Below are positions 43,989 to 52,760 of a stretch of DNA of 64,000 nucleotides, piece by piece. Below the pieces are notes generated by a model, which searched no databases, was not told the DNA's origin, and saw only the letters and a list, made by a program, of their open reading frames with translations. Position 1 is the stretch's first letter, and every line of letters begins with the position of its first letter. The position numbers and the translations under genes are program-made. The DNA is taken from NCBI RefSeq assembly GCF_000298235.1, contig NZ_BAHE01000025.1, positions 27,747 through 91,746 on the forward strand, given 5' to 3'. This DNA comes from Gordonia namibiensis NBRC 108229 (GTDB lineage Bacteria; Actinomycetota; Actinomycetes; Mycobacteriales; Mycobacteriaceae).

Positions 43989-45164
43989 GTGAGACTCGGT
44001 CAGGACCCCGAACTCGACGACCTCCGACGGCGCGTACGTGAACTGTGCGCCGAGCAGGGCCCGAAGCGATCCCAGAAGGCGGGGGTGAGGGCACCCGAGG
44101 CGTCAGAGATTCCCGCCCTGCGGAAATGGACGGCCGAGCTGTTTGGTCGGCAGTTCCTGGGGGTGACCTGGCCGGAGGAGTACGGCGGGCTACCCGACCC
44201 GCATCCGCGGCACGAGGCGGTGGTCTCCGAGGAACTGGCGAAGGCGGGTGCGCCGATGCCGGTCGGCGGCGGGCTCCTCGCGGCCAGTGCGATCATCGAC
44301 TTCGGCACCGAGGATCAAAAGGCGTTCTATCTGCCGCGGATCCGATCCGGCGAACACATCTGGTGTCAGCTGTTCAGCGAACCGGGTGCGGGCAGCGACC
44401 TCGCCGGTCTGCACACGCGGGCTCGACGCGAAGGCGACCACTACATCGTCGACGGTCAGAAGGTGTGGACGACGAACGGACACCACGCCGACTGGGGGTA
44501 TCTGCTCGCCCGCACCGATCCCGATGCACCGAAACACAAGGGCATCACGGCTTTTGCCATCGATATGAAGAGTCCTGGCGTACAAGTGCGGCCGTTGCGT
44601 GAGATCACCGGGACCGCCGACTTCAACGAGATCTTCCTCGATGGCGTGAAGGTGCCGGTGGAGAACGTCATCGGTGAGGAGAACAAGGGCTGGATGGTCA
44701 CCACTTCCAGCCTTGCGCGGGAACGGTCGAGTGCCGGCGGCGGCGTGACCCTGTTCCGTGCGCTCGATGATCTGATCGATCTCGTGTCGTCGACGACGTG
44801 GGACGACGAGCGGTTGATCGACCGCGGCGAGGTGCGGCGCGAAGTCGGTCGGCTCGCGGCTGCGGTGCATGTCAACGCGCTGCTGTCGGCGTACGGCGAA
44901 TCACGGTCGGTTGCGGGTACGGGTGACGCCGCGGATGCCGCGCTGTCGAAGATCTTCTTCGGCGAGGTCAATCTGGCTGTTGCCGAGTACGGCATGTCAG
45001 TCCAGGCGGGCGATTCGGTTCGCGTCGAGGGTGATCCCGCGGCACTCGCCGGCGGCTGGTGGCAAGACGCGTTCCTGTACGCCCGCGCTTTCACCATCGC
45101 CGGCGGAACCAACGAGGTGCTCCGGAATCTGGTGGCCGAACGGGGTCTCGGTCTGCCTCGTTGA
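43989..45164 (+). CDS. Acyl-CoA dehydrogenase, FAD-binding-type subunit
   Basis: A 391-residue acyl-CoA dehydrogenase like the C-terminal half of the fused FadE: FGRQFLGVTWPEEYGG, QLFSEPGAGSDLAG, GQKVWTTNGHHADW and AGGTNEVLRNLVAERGLGLPR. The usual Glu near the last motif is absent, as in the FAD-carrying chains of alpha2beta2 FadE enzymes. GTG 43989 is preceded by GGGAAGG; the longer frame starts in the divergent promoter. Confidence 0.87.
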   Translation: MRLGQDPELDDLRRRVRELCAEQGPKRSQKAGVRAPEASEIPALRKWTAELFGRQFLGVTWPEEYGGLPDPHPRHEAVVSEELAKAGAPMPVGGGLLAASAIIDFGTEDQKAFYLPRIRSGEHIWCQLFSEPGAGSDLAGLHTRARREGDHYIVDGQKVWTTNGHHADWGYLLARTDPDAPKHKGITAFAIDMKSPGVQVRPLREITGTADFNEIFLDGVKVPVENVIGEENKGWMVTTSSLARERSSAGGGVTLFRALDDLIDLVSSTTWDDERLIDRGEVRREVGRLAAAVHVNALLSAYGESRSVAGTGDAADAALSKIFFGEVNLAVAEYGMSVQAGDSVRVEGDPAALAGGWWQDAFLYARAFTIAGGTNEVLRNLVAERGLGLPR

Positions 45165-45252
45165 GGTGTTCTCCCCTGCCGGCCGGGTGTCGGGACGGGT
45201 GGCCAACCCGATTCGCCAATGTGACTTGCCTCTCACGTCAGAGCTGATACCG

Positions 45253-45271
45253 TGCAATCAGTTAGATGGAT
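45253..45271 (-). promoter_or_regulatory. Regulon motif G (promoter of the mce operon)
   Basis: Minus strand reads CATCTAACTGATTGCAC; core TAACTGATTG at 45255-45264, 40-50 bp upstream of the first permease gene. It ties the importer to the catabolic island. Confidence 0.5.
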
Positions 45272-45311
45272 TACCCGATTTAGATAGCTGATGATCGGGT
45301 GACCACAGGTC

Positions 45312-46238
45312 ATGATCGGAGCTGAGTTGACCGGGGGAGACGACAGCATCGCGACCGGCCGGACCGTCCCGCGACCAGGGCCGGTGACGTTCCCGACGGA
45401 CGTCCGAACCGACAGCGCGACAGCAGAAATCGCGGAGTGGTCCGCGGGGTACGTGCGCCGCCACCCCGGCCAGTCGTTCATCACCGTCGGCGAGCAGATC
45501 AAGCTGGGGATCGAGGCCTTTCGCCATCTGTTCACCGATCTGGTCCGCGGCCGCTTTCCGCTGGAAGCCTTCATCCGCGAGTCGGTGTTCATGGCCAACA
45601 CCGCTCTGCTGCCCACCTTCTTCGTCGCGATCCCGATCGGCGTCACCCTCGCGATCCAGTTCAGTCTGCTCGCCGGTCAGGTCGGTGCGACCTCACTCGC
45701 CGGCGCGGCGAGCGGCCTGGCGGTCATCCGGCAGGGTGCGCCACTCGTCACGGCCCTCATGATGGCCGCCGCGGTCGGGTCGGCGATCTGCGCCGACCTC
45801 GGATCGCGCACGATCCGCGAGGAGATCGATGCGATGCGGGTGATGGGCGTGTCGCCCGTCCGCCGGCTCGTCGTCCCGCGCCTGGCCGCCGCGATGCTCG
45901 TCGGCACCGCGCTCACCGGCATCGTGACCTTCGTCGGCTTCCTGGCCGGCTACCTGTTCAATGTCTACGTCCAGGACGGCGCACCGGGTAGCTTCGTGGC
46001 GACCTTCGCGTCGTTCGCCACCGTCGGCGACATGGTCCTCACCCTCGTCAAGGCGCTGGTCTTCGGCATGATCGTCGCGATCGTCGCCTGTCAGAAGGGC
46101 CTGGCGACCAGTGGCGGCCCAGCGGCAGTGGCGAATTCGGTGAACTCCACCGTGGTCGGCTCGATCATGCTGCTGATGCTCGTCAACGTGCTCTTCACGC
46201 AGATGTACGTGATGGTGTTTCCCAGGGCGTCCTTCTGA
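45312..46238 (+). CDS. yrbEA: YrbE/MlaE-type permease A of Mce importer
   Basis: A 308-residue MlaE-family permease with about five to six membrane spans (LPTFFVAIPIGVTLAIQFSLLA, LVTALMMAAAVGSAICADLG, VKALVFGMIVAIVACQKG). The EEIDAMRVMG loop is the coupling-helix motif that contacts the MceG ATPase, which is not in the window. The N-terminus is about 50 residues longer than usual YrbE4A if ATG 45312 is right. It heads the mce operon and ends on the ATG of the next permease. Confidence 0.93.
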   Translation: MIGAELTGGDDSIATGRTVPRPGPVTFPTDVRTDSATAEIAEWSAGYVRRHPGQSFITVGEQIKLGIEAFRHLFTDLVRGRFPLEAFIRESVFMANTALLPTFFVAIPIGVTLAIQFSLLAGQVGATSLAGAASGLAVIRQGAPLVTALMMAAAVGSAICADLGSRTIREEIDAMRVMGVSPVRRLVVPRLAAAMLVGTALTGIVTFVGFLAGYLFNVYVQDGAPGSFVATFASFATVGDMVLTLVKALVFGMIVAIVACQKGLATSGGPAAVANSVNSTVVGSIMLLMLVNVLFTQMYVMVFPRASF

Positions 46239-47107
46239 TGAGCGCGCTCAAGGCGGCGGCGCCGTACTACCCGCCCGGTGTCCGGCCTGTGGCCTCGATC
46301 TACGCGTCGGTGACGCGACCCATCCGTCTGCTCGGGCACATGCTGTCCTTTCTCGGTCGCGCGATCATGGGAATCCCGGCGATGTTCCGGCACTACTCGA
46401 AAGAGTTCCTGCGCATCCTGTCCGACGTGACCTGGGGCAACGGCTCGCTGGTCGTCGGCGGCGGCACGGCGGGCGTCATCCTCGTCCTCGGGGCCAGCGC
46501 CGGCGCGATCGTCGGGATCGAGGGATACAACGCGCTGCGCATGCTGGGCCTCGGTCAGGCGACGGGCCTGATCTCCGCGTCGGCGTCGACGCGTGAGCTC
46601 GCGCCGATCATGGCGGCCCTGGCGTTCGCCTCCCAGGCCGGCTGCCGCTTCACCGCCCAGCTCGGTGCCATGCGGATCACCGAGGAGATCGACGCGATGG
46701 AGACCCTCGCCATCCGCTCGATCCCCTACCTGGTGACCACCCGGCTGGTGGCCTCGATCGTCGCGGTCATCCCGCTGTTCGTGATGTGTCTGGTCCTGAG
46801 CTATGTGGTCGTGCAGGGCGTGGTCGCACTCGCCGGCGGCGTGTCGATCGGTACCTATCAGCACTACTTCCACCTGGTGATGGCAGGGCCGGATATCATC
46901 TACTCGGTCATCAAAGCCGTTGTCTTCGTGTCCATCACGACGACGATCCAGTGTTATTACGGCTATTACGCACGCGGTGGACCGCAGGGTGTCGGGGTGG
47001 CCGTCGGACGCGCGATGCGGTTGGGTATAAGCGCCATGATCGTCGTCAATCTGCTCCTGACGCTGGCTTTCTGGGGTGTCAGCTCCGGTTCGAGGCTCGG
47101 CGGATGA
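46238..47107 (+). CDS. yrbEB: YrbE/MlaE-type permease B of Mce importer
   Basis: A 289-residue MlaE-family permease that forms the membrane channel with permease A. Coupling-loop motif EEIDAMETLAIRSIPYLVTTR and several hydrophobic spans are visible (GVILVLGASAGAIVGIEGY, VAVIPLFVMCLVLSYVVV). Overlaps the neighbours by 1 and 4 bp. Confidence 0.93.
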   Translation: MSALKAAAPYYPPGVRPVASIYASVTRPIRLLGHMLSFLGRAIMGIPAMFRHYSKEFLRILSDVTWGNGSLVVGGGTAGVILVLGASAGAIVGIEGYNALRMLGLGQATGLISASASTRELAPIMAALAFASQAGCRFTAQLGAMRITEEIDAMETLAIRSIPYLVTTRLVASIVAVIPLFVMCLVLSYVVVQGVVALAGGVSIGTYQHYFHLVMAGPDIIYSVIKAVVFVSITTTIQCYYGYYARGGPQGVGVAVGRAMRLGISAMIVVNLLLTLAFWGVSSGSRLGG

Positions 47108-48435
47108 GCCCGCGGACGATCTCCCTCGAATCCGAGGCCAGGGGGCCGACGGACCGGGCCCTGCTGTTCCGCGGGCTGATCGGCATCGTGGTGATCGCCG
47201 CCGTCGTGGCCGCTCTGCTGTACAAGTCGACCGGCGGCCTCGACGACCGCGTGAGCGTCACCGCGCTTCTCACCGACGTCGGCGACGGCATCCCCACCAA
47301 GTCCGACGTGAAGTTCCGTGGCAGTCTCGTCGGCATCGTCACCGGCGTCGAACCCGGTGCGAACGGTGAACCGAACCGGGTTGCGCTCTCCCTCGATCCC
47401 GCGAGCTCACAGGCGATTCCGAGGACGGTGACCGCGCGCGTGGTGCCCAGCAACGTGTTCGCTGTGTCGTCGGTGCAGCTGCTCGATCACCCCGATCAAG
47501 GCGGGCGTCCACTGCAGGACGGTGACACCGTCGAGGCGGACACGAGTCGGGCGACGATCGAACTCCAGACGGTCCTGACCAAGCTGCGTGACGTCGTCGA
47601 CGCCATGGGACGCGATCGCCGCGACGACACGGTCGGCGTGCTGGCCGCGCTCGCCACCGCCACGCGCAGCCAGGGATCGGAGATCCGCACCGCCGGCGGA
47701 CAACTCGTGACCATCATGACCGAGGTGAACCGCGCGATCGATGACGGGGAGACCCGTTCGCGGCTCAGCGAACTCGTGACCGCCATGGGTGGCCTGCAGC
47801 GGTCTGCGCCGGACCTGCTCGACGCCGTCCACCACGCCATCGTGCCGATGCAGACCGTCGCCGAGAAGCAGGCCGCACTCACCGATCTGCTGAGCGCCGG
47901 ACAGCACACCATGGCGACCTCGGAAACCGCTCTGGGCAACAACACTGACCGGATGATCACGATCACCAGCTCGCTCGCCCCGGTCCTCGACGTCTTCGCC
48001 GACGGCGGGGGTGCGTTGCCGCCGATCACGGTGAAGATCGCGAACCTGTCCGAGAAGTTCATGACCGAGTTCTGGGACCCGAAGAAGCAGCGCGGCACCG
48101 GCCACTTCGTCTGGGCGCTCACCCCACACCGGATGTACTCACGTGCGGACTGCCCGCGGTACGGCGATATGACGGGCAACTCGTGTCAGTGGGGGCCGGC
48201 CACGGTCGAGCGCCCGACACTGCCGCAGGTCCTGCAGCCGAAGAACTTCCGGCCGCCGACCGCGCTCATGGGCGGCAACGTCGGACCGGTCGGCAGCCGC
48301 GCCGAGATCGAGGTGCTCCGAAAGTTGTTGGGGCCGGGCGCGAATGAGGTGACCTCGCTCCTCCTGGGGCCGCTGCTGCGCGGCAGTGACATCAAGGTCG
48401 AGAAGCCGGGGCAGCGGATGGAGGGAGGACGATGA
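47104..48435 (+). CDS. mceA: Mce family protein A
   Basis: A 443-residue Mce protein: short cytoplasmic tail, one membrane anchor (LIGIVVIAAVVAALLYK, residues about 24-40), then the Mce/MlaD domain (VSVTALLTDVGDGIPTKSDVKFRGSLVG) and a long helical tail that builds the hydrophobic needle across the envelope. C-terminal part has the MceA-like cysteine pair (SRADCPRYGDMTGNSC). Coupled to yrbEB and mceB by 4-bp overlaps. Confidence 0.92.
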   Translation: MSPRTISLESEARGPTDRALLFRGLIGIVVIAAVVAALLYKSTGGLDDRVSVTALLTDVGDGIPTKSDVKFRGSLVGIVTGVEPGANGEPNRVALSLDPASSQAIPRTVTARVVPSNVFAVSSVQLLDHPDQGGRPLQDGDTVEADTSRATIELQTVLTKLRDVVDAMGRDRRDDTVGVLAALATATRSQGSEIRTAGGQLVTIMTEVNRAIDDGETRSRLSELVTAMGGLQRSAPDLLDAVHHAIVPMQTVAEKQAALTDLLSAGQHTMATSETALGNNTDRMITITSSLAPVLDVFADGGGALPPITVKIANLSEKFMTEFWDPKKQRGTGHFVWALTPHRMYSRADCPRYGDMTGNSCQWGPATVERPTLPQVLQPKNFRPPTALMGGNVGPVGSRAEIEVLRKLLGPGANEVTSLLLGPLLRGSDIKVEKPGQRMEGGR

Positions 48436-49475
48436 GTTATCGCAGGTCGATCATTTGGCTGTCGGTGTTCCTCGTCGTCGCGATCATGTTGACGTGGACG
48501 ATCATCAACACCCTGCGTCGCGACATCTCCGGTCCGACATCGTCGTACTCGGCGGTCTTCACCGACGTGTCCGGACTGCGGGCCGGCGACGACGTCCGCA
48601 TGGCCGGTGTGCGGGTCGGTCGCATCGACTCGATCGAACTCGACGGCAACCTGGCACGCGTCCACTTCCGCATCGACTCCCGGCAGGACCTGAGTGGCAA
48701 CACCAAGGCCGCGGTGACCTACCAGAACATCATCGGCCAGCGTTACCTCGGATTGTCGTTGGGGCAGTTCGACTCTCCCGCGGCGCTGGAACCGGGTGGC
48801 GAGATCCCGGTGGACCACACCGAGCCGTCGTTCGACATCTCCGCCCTGCTGAACGGATTCGAACCGCTGTTCAGTGTGCTCGATCCCGACAGGGTGAACG
48901 ACCTGTCGAGCTCACTCGTCGGGGCGCTGCAGGGTGAGACCGGCGCAATCACCCGACTTCTGGCCCAGACCTCTTCGCTCGCCGAATCCTTCGCCGGCCC
49001 GGACGCCCTGCTCGGCGACGTCATCACCGACCTCGGGCAGGTGCTGACCGGGTTGTCCCGGCAGACCGGCGGCATCCAGGAGGTGATCGGCCGCGCGCAG
49101 GAGATCTTCGAGGCGTTCGCCGCGCACCGCGAGGATCTTGTCGGTACGGCCGACGTGATGACGGAAGTGGGGGGCCGGCTCTCGGAGATCGCCTCGGACA
49201 CGGCTCCGTCGGTGGACGCCTTCCTCACCCGTCAGCCGGGCTTCCTGGCCCACTTCGCAGAGCGGAAGTCCGAGTTCGAGTACCTGGGCGCCAACGTCCC
49301 GCTGCTGCTGAAGGGTATGGCCCGCGTCAGCCAGGAGGGCAGCTTCCTCAGCGCCTACGTCTGTGACCTGAACCCGGCAGACTTCGTCCCCTTCCTCACC
49401 CCGCTGGCCCCCGCGATCGTCGCCGCAGCGACGCCCGGCGGGAAGCCCAAGTACTCGCCGATCTGCCAGCCATGA
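48432..49475 (+). CDS. mceB: Mce family protein B
   Basis: A 347-residue Mce protein with an N-terminal anchor (IIWLSVFLVVAIMLTWTII), MlaD domain (YSAVFTDVSGLRAGDDVRMAGVRVG) and helical C-terminal region. The C-terminus carries the two-cysteine end (AYVCDLN..YSPICQP) seen in MceB/C/D. Part of the heterohexameric lipid-import needle; 4-bp overlaps on both sides. Confidence 0.92.
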   Translation: MSYRRSIIWLSVFLVVAIMLTWTIINTLRRDISGPTSSYSAVFTDVSGLRAGDDVRMAGVRVGRIDSIELDGNLARVHFRIDSRQDLSGNTKAAVTYQNIIGQRYLGLSLGQFDSPAALEPGGEIPVDHTEPSFDISALLNGFEPLFSVLDPDRVNDLSSSLVGALQGETGAITRLLAQTSSLAESFAGPDALLGDVITDLGQVLTGLSRQTGGIQEVIGRAQEIFEAFAAHREDLVGTADVMTEVGGRLSEIASDTAPSVDAFLTRQPGFLAHFAERKSEFEYLGANVPLLLKGMARVSQEGSFLSAYVCDLNPADFVPFLTPLAPAIVAAATPGGKPKYSPICQP

Positions 49476-50527
49476 AGACGTCAGGGAACCGCCGCATGAC
49501 CGAACGATCGCCACGAAAGCCGATCGCCGAGTGGAATCCGCTGTACCTCGGCATCGGAGGCGTGGGGGTACTCGTGCTCGTCGTCGCACTCGTCGTCGGG
49601 ATCAGTGCGATCGACGTCGGCCGGAAGAGCGTCGAGGCCGAGTTCGCCCAGGCCGGTGAGATCCGGACCGGCGATCAGGTGACCCTCGCCGGCGTGCCGG
49701 TGGGCGAGGTCAAGGGATCTCGACTCGACGGGGACCGTGTCGTCATCTCGATGAACATCGACCGTGGGATCCGCCTGGGCAACGACACCAAGGCGGCGAT
49801 CAAGCTGACCACGATCCTCGGGTCGCGCTACATCGCGATCACCCCCGAAGGATCGGGATCGCTGGAGGGCAAACGGATTCCGCTTCGCAACACACAGGTT
49901 CCCTATGACCTGCAGGACACGATCGAGGATGCGACCACCAACTTCGAGAAGGTCGACGCGGGCGGTCTCGCCGACGCCATGACCACGCTGTCGACACAGC
50001 TCGAAGGAGCACCGGACGTGGTCCCGGAGGCGATCTCCACCGCCCACACCCTCTCGGAGATCATCGCGACCCGACGGACCCAGCTCGGTGAACTGATCAC
50101 CGGCGCCGAACGCGTCACCACGGTCATCCGGAACCAAGAGGCCAACATCGGATCACTGATGGTGCAGGGCCGGAACCTGATGGTCGAGTTGACCCGCCGC
50201 CGCGACGCCGTCACCGGGATGTTCAACGCCACCACGGCTCTCGTCGCGCAGCTGCACCGCATCACCGTCGTCAACCGGCCTGCGCTCGACGCACTCATCG
50301 AAGACCTGAACGGGATGCTCGGCGCGCTCGCCCGCCACGACGACCTGCTGCGCAACACGCTCGAGGCGCTGCCGCTCCCGGTGCGCAACTTCACCAATGC
50401 GACCGGCGCCGGCAACTACGTCGACTTCACCGGGCCGGCCGGCTTCCTCATCGACTCGTGGATGTGTGCGCTGAGCGGTCGAGCCGAGCAGGTCGGGCGT
50501 GCGGCGTATTTCGAGGACTGCCGATGA
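49472..50527 (+). CDS. mceC: Mce family protein C
   Basis: A 351-residue Mce protein: anchor (LGIGGVGVLVLVVALVVGISA), MlaD domain (VEAEFAQAGEIRTGDQVTLAGVPVG), helical tail and C-terminal cysteines (WMCALS..YFEDCR). ATG 49472 overlaps the mceB stop; a second ATG eight codons in is possible. No RGD motif. Confidence 0.92.
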   Translation: MKTSGNRRMTERSPRKPIAEWNPLYLGIGGVGVLVLVVALVVGISAIDVGRKSVEAEFAQAGEIRTGDQVTLAGVPVGEVKGSRLDGDRVVISMNIDRGIRLGNDTKAAIKLTTILGSRYIAITPEGSGSLEGKRIPLRNTQVPYDLQDTIEDATTNFEKVDAGGLADAMTTLSTQLEGAPDVVPEAISTAHTLSEIIATRRTQLGELITGAERVTTVIRNQEANIGSLMVQGRNLMVELTRRRDAVTGMFNATTALVAQLHRITVVNRPALDALIEDLNGMLGALARHDDLLRNTLEALPLPVRNFTNATGAGNYVDFTGPAGFLIDSWMCALSGRAEQVGRAAYFEDCR

Positions 50528-51630
50528 GACGACCACGCATGCGGACCCTGGTGGTGATGACGGCGATCGCCGTGGCGGTCGCGGCCACGGTCGCCGCGAT
50601 CTGGAACCCGTCCTCGGGTGCCCGCCGGATCGTGGCGCAATTCGACAGTGCCGCAGGCCTGTACGAGGGCAACAAGGTTGCAGTATTGGGGATCACCATC
50701 GGGCACATCACCGACATCAGTCCCCGCGGCACCGTCGTCGACGTCACCATGGAAGTCGACGAGGAGGTGACCCTGCCGATCGATGTGAAGGCGGTCGCGG
50801 TGTCCTCGTCGATCCTCACCGACCGACACGTCGAACTCACGCCCGCCTACTCCGGTGGGCCGAAGCTGTCGAGCGACGCGTTCCTGCCGCTCGACCGGAC
50901 CCGCACCCCCATCGAGTTCGACCGCCTGCTCACGATGACGGACAACCTGGCCGGGCAACTCGGTGGGGACGGCAAGGGCGGCGGACCGATCGCCGACATA
51001 CTGTCGGTGACCTCGGAGTCCCTGGACGGCAACGGGCCCGCGCTCCGCGACGCATTGGGGCAGCTGTCGAAAGCCCTACGTACCGGGGCCGATCCGAGCG
51101 CCACCCGCGAGGCGATCGTGAAACTGGTGGACAACCTCGACGTCCTCACCGAGGCCGCCGCGAAAAACGACAAGACGATCCGCGAGTTCGGTGGAAGTCT
51201 TCGCGCGATGAGTCAGGTCATCGCGGATCAGCAACTGGGTCAGGGCAACACGGGCGCGAAGCTCAACCAGATCCTGACCAAGACCTCCGAACTGCTGAAA
51301 GAGAACAGGCTTCCGCTGCGGAATGCGGCGCGCGACGCGACCACCGTCACCGGGACGCTCGCCGACTACCAGCGTGAACTGTCCGAGTTCCTGAACCTCA
51401 CACCGACGTTGATGAACAACGCCTACAACGCGATCGACCAACCGAACGGCACCATTCGGGTTCACACCTTCGCCGACCGCATTCTCTTCGACCAGCAGGT
51501 ACTCAAAGAGGTCTGCAACCTGGCGAACCTGAAGGACCTCGGATGCAACACGGGGAAGCCCCAGGACTTCGGTCCGGACTTCGGGGTGACCGCCATGCTG
51601 GCGGCGATGGCGGGGATCGGACAGAAATGA
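50524..51630 (+). CDS. mceD: Mce family protein D
   Basis: A 368-residue Mce protein: anchor (TLVVMTAIAVAVAATVAAIW), MlaD domain (IVAQFDSAAGLYEGNKVAVLGITIG), long helical region and a C-terminal pair of cysteines (EVCNLANLKDLGCNTG). ATG 50524 overlaps the mceC stop, which fixes the start. Confidence 0.92.
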   Translation: MRRPRMRTLVVMTAIAVAVAATVAAIWNPSSGARRIVAQFDSAAGLYEGNKVAVLGITIGHITDISPRGTVVDVTMEVDEEVTLPIDVKAVAVSSSILTDRHVELTPAYSGGPKLSSDAFLPLDRTRTPIEFDRLLTMTDNLAGQLGGDGKGGGPIADILSVTSESLDGNGPALRDALGQLSKALRTGADPSATREAIVKLVDNLDVLTEAAAKNDKTIREFGGSLRAMSQVIADQQLGQGNTGAKLNQILTKTSELLKENRLPLRNAARDATTVTGTLADYQRELSEFLNLTPTLMNNAYNAIDQPNGTIRVHTFADRILFDQQVLKEVCNLANLKDLGCNTGKPQDFGPDFGVTAMLAAMAGIGQK

Positions 51631-52760
51631 ACACCGCAGAAACGAACGTGGCGAGGAGAATTCATCGAAGCGGTGTCGCCGCGGTTGTGCTGCTGCTGAC
51701 GTGCGTCCTCTCCGGTTGCTCGGTGGGACTCGGACAGCTCCCGCTCCCGGCGCCCGGCGCCAGCGGTGACGGGTTCGCGCTGAAGGCACAGTTCGACAAC
51801 GCGCTGAACCTCCCGGCCAAGGCGAAGGTCCGGCTGCTCGGTGCCGACGTGGGATTCGTGGAATCGATGGAGGTCCACGACTACCTCGCCGCCGTCGGCA
51901 TGCGGATCGCCGACGGCACCCGCCTGCCGGACGGCACGCGAGCCGAACTGCGCTCGGCCACACCACTCGGAGACGTGTTCGTCGCTCTCGAACCGCCCGC
52001 CGAACCCGAGCCCGGGGTCGCCCTCCTCGGAGACCGTGACGTCATCCCGCTCGACCGCACCTCGGCGGGTGCGACGGTCGAGGAGGTGCTGTCGACGGCC
52101 GCGATGCTGGTCAACGGCGGTGCCATCCGCAGCCTCACCGACATCGTCAACGGTCTCGGCGAGTCCCTCGGCGACGACGGGCAGCAGCTCGGGACACTCG
52201 TCCGCCAGTCGACTGTCCTGGTGTCCTCGCTGTCGGAACGGACCGACGAGATCGAGGCCGTCCTCAGCTCTGCGAGTCGCCTGGCGTCAACGGTGTCGGC
52301 ACGGCAGCAGACCATCGACTCCGCGCTCGCAGCGGCCGGCCCCGCACTGTGGACGGTGGCCGACAACACGCAGTCGATCCTGTCGACCGTCCAGCAGGTG
52401 GATCGGATCATCCGGCAGCTGGGGGCCTTCCCGTCGGTGAAGGGGACCGCGGCCGGCGGGATGATGGACGATGTCAACCGGATCGCCGCTTCGCTGAACG
52501 CCGCCGCCACGGCACCGGGGGCCAGTCTCGATGCGGTCAACCGCATCCTCGGACCCATCGTCAAACTGACCAACGCGACGTCGGGGCACACCGACGTCGC
52601 CATCTCCCAGTTCGCGATCGGCGCCTTCGACGATCCGAATCATCGCGGTGACCCGGGTTCGCGGCTCCCCGATGTGCGCGACTGGGAGCAGTTCGTCGGA
52701 TCGTTGTCGCTCACGCTGATGCGTTTGCGGCAGCACGTCGAACCGGGGGCACCACGATGA
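51627..52760 (+). CDS. mceE: Mce family protein E, lipoprotein (LprK-like)
   Basis: A 377-residue Mce protein that is a lipoprotein: signal peptide VAAVVLLLTCVLSGC with lipobox LSG-C31. The MlaD domain follows (LKAQFDNALNLPAKAKVRLLGADVG). In mce operons gene five is the lipoprotein, as here. ATG 51627 overlaps the mceD stop. Confidence 0.93.
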   Translation: MNTAETNVARRIHRSGVAAVVLLLTCVLSGCSVGLGQLPLPAPGASGDGFALKAQFDNALNLPAKAKVRLLGADVGFVESMEVHDYLAAVGMRIADGTRLPDGTRAELRSATPLGDVFVALEPPAEPEPGVALLGDRDVIPLDRTSAGATVEEVLSTAAMLVNGGAIRSLTDIVNGLGESLGDDGQQLGTLVRQSTVLVSSLSERTDEIEAVLSSASRLASTVSARQQTIDSALAAAGPALWTVADNTQSILSTVQQVDRIIRQLGAFPSVKGTAAGGMMDDVNRIAASLNAAATAPGASLDAVNRILGPIVKLTNATSGHTDVAISQFAIGAFDDPNHRGDPGSRLPDVRDWEQFVGSLSLTLMRLRQHVEPGAPR

